Source of the DNA: WJMD01 sp964596015
GTDB lineage: Bacteria > Joyebacterota > Joyebacteria > Joyebacterales > Joyebacteraceae
Assembly (NCBI GenBank): GCA_964596015.1
Contig: CAZQSB010000001.1
Location: forward strand, 122,404 to 186,403
DNA length: 64,000 bases
Direction of reading: 5' to 3'
Below, in pieces: positions 59,432 to 64,000 of the stretch; the stretch's first letter is position 1, and each line of letters opens with the position of its first letter. The position numbers were made by a program, and so were the translations under genes. The notes beneath the pieces are model-generated. The model saw only the letters and a list, made by a program, of their open reading frames with translations. It searched no databases and was not told the DNA's origin.

Positions 59432-60529
59432 TCATCTCCCGTCGCCGGAAGACCCCTCATGACGGTTCTTCGCGAAGCGTCCGACTCCGACACGTTTCGC
59501 GACCATGATGCCGCCGATGAACATCGGCGCGAAGTAGAGCACGAGCCGCCACAGCAGGAGCGACACCCCGACGAACGAGTCGGGAAGGTAGACCGCGAAG
59601 AAGCCGATGTAGCCCCCCTCTCCCACGGCCAGCGAGCCGGGAGTCGGCGACGCCGTCAGGATCGGCTTAAGGACGCTCTGAAGAACAAGCGGCTCGATGA
59701 AGGAACCGTCGTACCCGAACCCGTAGAGGATGACGAGTCCCACAATGAACTCGCAGATGAAGGCGAGCACGACGAGGAGGGAACCCCAGACAAGCGTCCA
59801 GCGCCGCTCGCGCCCGAGCGTGCTGAGCGCGTCGCGGAAGATGCGGGACTCCTTCTCGATCTCGTCCCGCGCCTCGAGCACCTTCTCTCGCCCGCGACCC
59901 TTGAAGCGTCTCGAGAGGAAGCGGGTGATGTGCTCGACGAAGCTGTCGAAGAGCCTCGGCTTCCGGACCATGATCACGAAGAGCACGACGACGAGCCCGG
60001 TCGGGACGGCCGAGATGGGCGCGACGATCTTCAGGAAGGCGAGGGTCGACGGGGGGCCTTCCCATCCGAGCGCGAGCAGGCCCGCAACGACCAGAAGGAC
60101 ACCCAGAAAGAAGAGCCCGGGAATGAACCCCTTGACGAGAACGGCCGCTGAGGCCCATCCCGCCCGCACGCCCTTCCGGACGAGAAGATAGGCCTGATAT
60201 GGGACACCGGCCGCGCTCAGAGGGATGAGCTGACCGACGAAGTAGCCCTCGACGGTCAGTTCGATGGACTCGATGAGGGACACGCTCGGCTCGCCGGACG
60301 CTCGGAGGAGCACGAGAAGGCCCAGCGCCTCCAGCACCATCCTCATCAGCTGGACCACGAAGAGAACCACGATGAGCGCCGCCCCGAAGGAGACAACGCC
60401 CTCCCAGGTGGTCTCGTCCGTGGTCAGGAACAGAGTGACCGTCAGGATCGCGATGCTCCCGAGGACGAATATCGCCGCGGCCCTGCGTATCTTCGCGAAG
60501 GGAAGCCGCGGGGCTTCCGGTGTGCTCAC
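59432..60529 (-). CDS. Flippase-like membrane protein (lysylphosphatidylglycerol synthase TM family)
   Basis: A 365-residue inner-membrane protein with about eight helices. The family pattern is present: VVQLMRMVLEALGLLVLL, LTVEGYFVGQLIPLSAAGVPYQAYLLVRKG, shortened here, and the LTASPTPGSLAVGEGGYIG loop that marks UPF0104/MprF-type flippase domains. It lacks the soluble LysPG synthase domain. It may move lipids or export intermediates; substrate unknown. GTG start with GGGGGAG upstream. Confidence 0.85.
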   Translation of the reverse strand: MSTPEAPRLPFAKIRRAAAIFVLGSIAILTVTLFLTTDETTWEGVVSFGAALIVVLFVVQLMRMVLEALGLLVLLRASGEPSVSLIESIELTVEGYFVGQLIPLSAAGVPYQAYLLVRKGVRAGWASAAVLVKGFIPGLFFLGVLLVVAGLLALGWEGPPSTLAFLKIVAPISAVPTGLVVVLFVIMVRKPRLFDSFVEHITRFLSRRFKGRGREKVLEARDEIEKESRIFRDALSTLGRERRWTLVWGSLLVVLAFICEFIVGLVILYGFGYDGSFIEPLVLQSVLKPILTASPTPGSLAVGEGGYIGFFAVYLPDSFVGVSLLLWRLVLYFAPMFIGGIMVAKRVGVGRFAKNRHEGSSGDGR

Positions 60530-60696
60530 CTGCTCCCCCTGTCCGTAGGCTCGTCCCGCCCGGTGGCGACTGAGCGGGACGTCACGGTACCGCCGCAGCG
60601 AGTGTAGGCCCCATGCGGCGGGGGGTCAAGCGGAGCAAGGCGTGCATGTCACAGGGAACAGCTCTTGCAGGAAACAGCAGGTGTCGCTAGATTGAC

Positions 60697-60712
60697 ATGA
60701 CCGAACAGTCAT
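60697..60712. promoter_or_regulatory. Inverted repeat upstream of pectate-lyase-like gene
   Basis: ATGAC-N6-GTCAT overlaps TTGACA (60692-60697). It lies about 105 bases before the start codon; a promoter -35 covered by an operator is possible, but no good -10 is visible. Confidence 0.3.
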
Positions 60713-60818
60713 GAAGCCCGACGCGCGCCGCACAGGGCCCCGAACCGGGTCACCCACCAGAGTTCCGGGCTCCGAAAGCACGAGACGCGCGTTCAGAAGA
60801 ACGACCATTGGGGGAAAC

Positions 60819-61892
60819 ATGGTGAGGATGGGAAAGCTCTGCGTGATTCCGGCGGCCGCCGCGCTTCTTCTTCTGTCAGCCGCGGCCCACGCCGCCTTCC
60901 CCGACCGTCCGCTCGAGGGGTTCGGCGCCGACACGGACGGCGGTTCGGGAGGCGAGAACTACGTGGTGACTTCGCTGGCCGACGACGGACCCGGAACGCT
61001 TCGTGAGGCCGTCGAGGGCTCAGCGTCCTACAGAGTCGTGACCTTCGCGGTCGGCGGCACGATCGCTCTCGAACGGACGCTCCGGATCTCAGGACATCAT
61101 CTGACCATCGACGCCACCGAGGCGCCTGCGCCGGGCGTCACGATCACCGCCGCGCACACGGGCGTTACGGGCGCTCTGCTCGACATCAAGGAAGCCCACG
61201 ACATCATCGTCAGGAACATCCGAGTGACGGACGCGCCCGACCCGAACGCCGGTGACAACCTTCGCATCTGGGACGGCTCCTACAACATCGTCATCGACCA
61301 CTGCTCGTTCCGACGCGCGGGCGACGGCAACCTCGACATCTGCATCAGCGCGCGCGACATCACGGTCCAGTGGTCGATCCTCGCGGACTGCGTGAAGAAC
61401 TCCCTCATCCGGACCGGTCTCACGAACATCTCGCTGCATCACAATCTGTTCGTGAACGGCTACGAGCGGAACCCGCAGTTCGACGACGTGCAGAACTTCG
61501 ACATGGTCAACAACGTCATCCATGGCTGGGGTTCGAACTACGGCACGAGAACAAGAAACGGGTCGACGGGCAACATCGTCGCCAACTGCTACATCGAAGG
61601 GCCCGGGAGCGACGGGTCGGACGCTGTCGTGCTGTCGAGCGACTCGGGTCCGGTCTACATGAAGGACAACGTCCTCCCCGTGTCGTGCCAGGAGGCGGGT
61701 ACCGCGGGGGCGCGATTCCCGGCCGCGACCGTCACGGAGATGGAAGCGACCGATGCGAAGCGGGCGGTCATCAACGAGGCGGGAGCGCATCCGCGCGACG
61801 CCGACGACAGCGACTATGTCGCCGACGTGGCCGAGACGCCGGTCCAGGCCGCGACCTGGGGCGGCCTCAAGGCGATGTACCTGGACGGATAG
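60819..61892 (+). CDS. Pectate-lyase-like (PL1-type) secreted protein
   Basis: A 357-residue exported protein. Signal peptide: GKLCVIPAAAALLLLSAAAHA. The mature part starts FPDRPLEGFGADTDGGSGG, then YVVTSLADDGPGTLREAV, the characteristic PL1/pectate-lyase opening. A right-handed beta-helix follows (IVRNIRVTDAPD; NIVIDHCSF; ITVQWSILADCVKNS; ISLHHNLFVNGYERNPQF). The start at 60819 has GGGGG upstream; ATG at 60828 is possible. Substrate may be pectin-like or another uronate polymer. Its end overlaps the convergent lipoprotein gene by 26 bases. Confidence 0.83.
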   Translation: MVRMGKLCVIPAAAALLLLSAAAHAAFPDRPLEGFGADTDGGSGGENYVVTSLADDGPGTLREAVEGSASYRVVTFAVGGTIALERTLRISGHHLTIDATEAPAPGVTITAAHTGVTGALLDIKEAHDIIVRNIRVTDAPDPNAGDNLRIWDGSYNIVIDHCSFRRAGDGNLDICISARDITVQWSILADCVKNSLIRTGLTNISLHHNLFVNGYERNPQFDDVQNFDMVNNVIHGWGSNYGTRTRNGSTGNIVANCYIEGPGSDGSDAVVLSSDSGPVYMKDNVLPVSCQEAGTAGARFPAATVTEMEATDAKRAVINEAGAHPRDADDSDYVADVAETPVQAATWGGLKAMYLDG

Positions 61893-62811
61893 GTTCTTCA
61901 GGAACGATCGTAACGCTCCGGCGATGTGTGTGGTCGGGTGGATTCTCGACGAGAGAGTCCACCCTGGCCTCTCCGACGAAGACCGATGTGCTGCCGGGAA
62001 TGGGCGTGTAGAACGTCAGACCGGCGAGATCGCCGACCGACGGAACGAAGCTCCCTCCGAACGGGTCCTCGATCGATTCGACCGTCACGACAATTGAGTC
62101 ACGGGCTGCGTGATGCGACCAGACGAGCGACGTCTCGATGACGCGCCGTCTGACGAGGTCGTCGGGCTCCGCAACGAGGATCCCGGAGGAGCGTCCCGCC
62201 GCCGCGACGCGTTGCCTCGCGGCGTCCACGTGGGCTCCGTTCGAGAGGCCTTCCGGGGACAGGAGCATGTATCCGCCCTTGGCCTCGAGCTCAAGGAGCA
62301 CGCGGTCGGACAGCGCGTCCTCGAGGGAGGACGCGCCCACTCCCGGTACTCCCCTGAGGACCGGCGCGTACATGTTCGCCACGTGATGGCCGGAGCCGGT
62401 GTCGAGAAGACGGTTCCCGAAGTAGACATGGGAGGGCCACCGCCCCGTGCGAAAGTACGACCTGGCGCACTCGGCGAACTGCTTGCCCCGGTCGATGAGC
62501 GAGCAGGGCGCGTCCTGTCCTATGGTCCGGAGCAAAGGCCCCGGCACCACGGCGACACGGTCCCCGAAGAGGCTGAACCCGCTTGCGCTTCCCCCGACCG
62601 GCTCCGAACCGCCGTCCCGCGCTGCGGCGAACTCGGGGCAGGAGACGGCAAGACCCGCGCGATAGGGATACGGGAAGCGCCTCATGGCGACGTCCTCGCG
62701 CCGGCCGAGCCCGCAGCCTGAGGCCAGAGAAAGAACGGTCAGAAGGGCCGCCACGGCCGTGACGGACAGCGGCCGAGTGAGAATCGGAGGTCGGCGTCGG
62801 GAGCGCTTCAT
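61867..62811 (-). CDS. Lipoprotein of unknown function
   Basis: A 314-residue lipoprotein: signal segment SVTAVAALLTVLSLASGC with lipobox ASGC, followed by RRFPYPYRAGLAVSCPEFA. That segment resembles the first strand of polysaccharide-deacetylase-type barrels (PYRA-x-LxxS-x-D), but the following metal-binding acids and His pair are not evident. The middle has SGHHVANMYAPVLRGV. No family assigned with confidence. It is convergent with the lyase gene. Confidence 0.65.
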   Translation of the reverse strand: MKRSRRRPPILTRPLSVTAVAALLTVLSLASGCGLGRREDVAMRRFPYPYRAGLAVSCPEFAAARDGGSEPVGGSASGFSLFGDRVAVVPGPLLRTIGQDAPCSLIDRGKQFAECARSYFRTGRWPSHVYFGNRLLDTGSGHHVANMYAPVLRGVPGVGASSLEDALSDRVLLELEAKGGYMLLSPEGLSNGAHVDAARQRVAAAGRSSGILVAEPDDLVRRRVIETSLVWSHHAARDSIVVTVESIEDPFGGSFVPSVGDLAGLTFYTPIPGSTSVFVGEARVDSLVENPPDHTHRRSVTIVPEEPIRPGTSP

Positions 62812-62972
62812 CGTGACGTTCCTTCGCGTTCGGCGCGCTCACTCGAGATCCGGGGCCGCTTGCCGGGACCGGGCCGAGTGCGCTACCATGTGGCCGTCGG
62901 GGCGGCGATCTCTTCGTCGCCGGCGCCGGACAGGAAACCAGTGAACGGGAATCCGGGAGGACCCGAGGCTCC

Positions 62973-63968
62973 ATGCCCGCCAATCTCACACCAGACTACA
63001 AGGCCGCCGAGGAGCGCTTCCGGCAGGCCAGGACCATCGAGGACAAGCTCGCCGCTCTCGAGGAGATGATGGCGGTCATCCCGAAGCACAAGGGGACCGA
63101 CAAGCTCCGGGGGGAGCTCAGAAAGCGCTACTCGAAGCTCAAGGCGGAGCGGGAGCAGCAAAGCCGCAAGAAGAAACACGGAGTATCCTACCACATCCCG
63201 AAGGAGGAGGCGCCCCAGGTCATCTTGGTGGGCACTCCCAACACCGGGAAATCGTCGATCGTCACCGCGACGACCAACGCGACGCCTGAGGTCGCGAACT
63301 ACCCGTTCACGACGAGGCTCCCCGCGCCCGCGATGATGCCCTACGAGGACATCCAGATCCAGCTCATCGACGCGCCGCCCCTCTCTCCGGACCATATAGA
63401 CCCCTGGATGCCCGAGCTGGTTCGAAACGCCGACGCGGCCGTCGTCGTCGTCGACCTCGGGGCGCCCGACTGCGTCGACATGTACCTCTTCCTGAAGGAA
63501 GCGCTCGCGGAGCGCGGCATCCGGCTCTCGACGAAGCACGACCCCGGCGATAACGAGCTTCCCAGAAACGTGAAGCCCGCGCTCATCGCGGCGAACAAGC
63601 TCGACAGTCCCGAGGCCAACGAGAACCTCGAACTCCTGAGAGAGGAAAACGAGGAAGGTCTCGTCATCGTTCCGCTCTGCGCGCAGCTCGGAAAGGGCGT
63701 GACGGAGCTTGTGGTCGCCATCCATACGCTCCTGGACATCGTGCGCGTCTACAGCAAGATCCCCGGCAAGAAGCCGGACATGAACAAGCCGTTCGTGGTG
63801 CCGCGAGGAAGCAGCGTCCTGGACGTGGCCCGGCAGATCCACCGCGAGTTCGGAGAGAACATGAAGTCGGCCAGGGTCTGGGGCTCCGGGAAGTTCGACG
63901 GGCAGGTCGTGGACCGCGAGCACATCGTGGAGGACGGAGATATCGTCGAGATCCACGTAGACATGTAG
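62973..63968 (+). CDS. TGS-domain GTPase (DRG/Obg-like)
   Basis: A 331-residue GTP-binding protein. A helical head (HKGTDKLRGELRKRYSKLK) matches DRG-family proteins. G1 is VGTPNTGKSSIV; G3 reads LIDAPPLS with Pro where DxxG normally has Gly, as also seen in some TGS GTPases; G4 is ANKLD. The C terminus is a TGS domain (VVPRGSSVLDVARQIHREFG; IVEDGDIVEIHVD). GAGG lies four bases before the ATG. It probably works on ribosomes or another RNA complex. Confidence 0.85.
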   Translation: MPANLTPDYKAAEERFRQARTIEDKLAALEEMMAVIPKHKGTDKLRGELRKRYSKLKAEREQQSRKKKHGVSYHIPKEEAPQVILVGTPNTGKSSIVTATTNATPEVANYPFTTRLPAPAMMPYEDIQIQLIDAPPLSPDHIDPWMPELVRNADAAVVVVDLGAPDCVDMYLFLKEALAERGIRLSTKHDPGDNELPRNVKPALIAANKLDSPEANENLELLREENEEGLVIVPLCAQLGKGVTELVVAIHTLLDIVRVYSKIPGKKPDMNKPFVVPRGSSVLDVARQIHREFGENMKSARVWGSGKFDGQVVDREHIVEDGDIVEIHVDM

Positions 63969-64000
63969 ATGCTCCCCCGCCGGCCGGTCGCGTCAACCCC

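Noticed and set aside
1..64000. tRNA, rRNA, CRISPR arrays, insertion sequences
   Set aside because: Reading the intergenic stretches showed no cloverleaf-like gene, no regularly spaced repeats and no transposase motifs.

Overview
The window reads as a chromosomal piece of a high-GC, Gram-negative bacterium. Envelope type follows from a complete Tol-Pal cluster, several lipoboxes and an outer-membrane-type barrel protein. Gene families such as the DUF2723/TPR membrane protein, paired DUF3857 transglutaminase-like proteins, DUF5362, a two-subunit 2-oxoacid:ferredoxin oxidoreductase and the receiver/PEP-binding fusion suggest a poorly cultured FCB-type lineage (Eisenbacteria/Krumholzibacteria-like). 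That placement is inference from gene content only. GTG and TTG starts, ATGA/GTGA overlaps and dense minus-strand operons are common. No tRNA, rRNA, CRISPR array or insertion sequence was seen.

Layout. 0-10.7 kb: a 5'-truncated DUF2723 protein, an M16 peptidase with a DUF885 peptidase-like partner, a HAMP-type membrane protein, a nitrilase-family amidohydrolase and an unknown protein. 10.7-16.8 kb: a minus-strand Tol-Pal operon (Yip1-like protein, TolQ, TolR, TolA/TonB-like, TolB, Pal, LysM coiled-coil lipoprotein). 16.9-24.2 kb: PHP hydrolase, sodium:solute symporter with a 40-residue accessory protein, barrel protein, nitroreductase and KorAB. 24.4-38.8 kb: a region rich in DNA-repair genes (MrfB/YprB exonuclease, MrfA/YprA helicase, DinB, Fpg/Nei, DUF6504-like protein, LexA with two operators). 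It is interrupted by a visibly lower-GC pair, DUF5131 plus a TcmP-like methyltransferase-fold protein. 38.9-43.1 kb: a seven-gene arsenic operon coupling ArsC to thioredoxin, CcdA and permease functions. 43.7-45.6 kb: a TusA-DsrE-cysteine desulfurase operon whose desulfurase lacks the PLP lysine. 45.9-55.9 kb: site-2 protease, HAD hydrolase, a secreted helical protein, an active-looking/inactive-looking transglutaminase pair and a two-receiver PEP/pyruvate-binding protein. 56-64 kb: glutamate dehydrogenase with a structured leader, a duplicated RsmC-like methyltransferase, a flippase-like membrane protein, a pectate-lyase-like protein, a lipoprotein and a TGS GTPase.

The observations most worth following are: (1) the IscS-like protein with Asn-Asp in place of His-Lys beside two sulfur carriers; (2) the DUF5131-TcmP pair inserted in the repair neighbourhood; (3) the dead transglutaminase paralogue and the receiver-PEP-binding fusion beside it; (4) the tandem TGCACA-N2-TGTGCA LexA operators.
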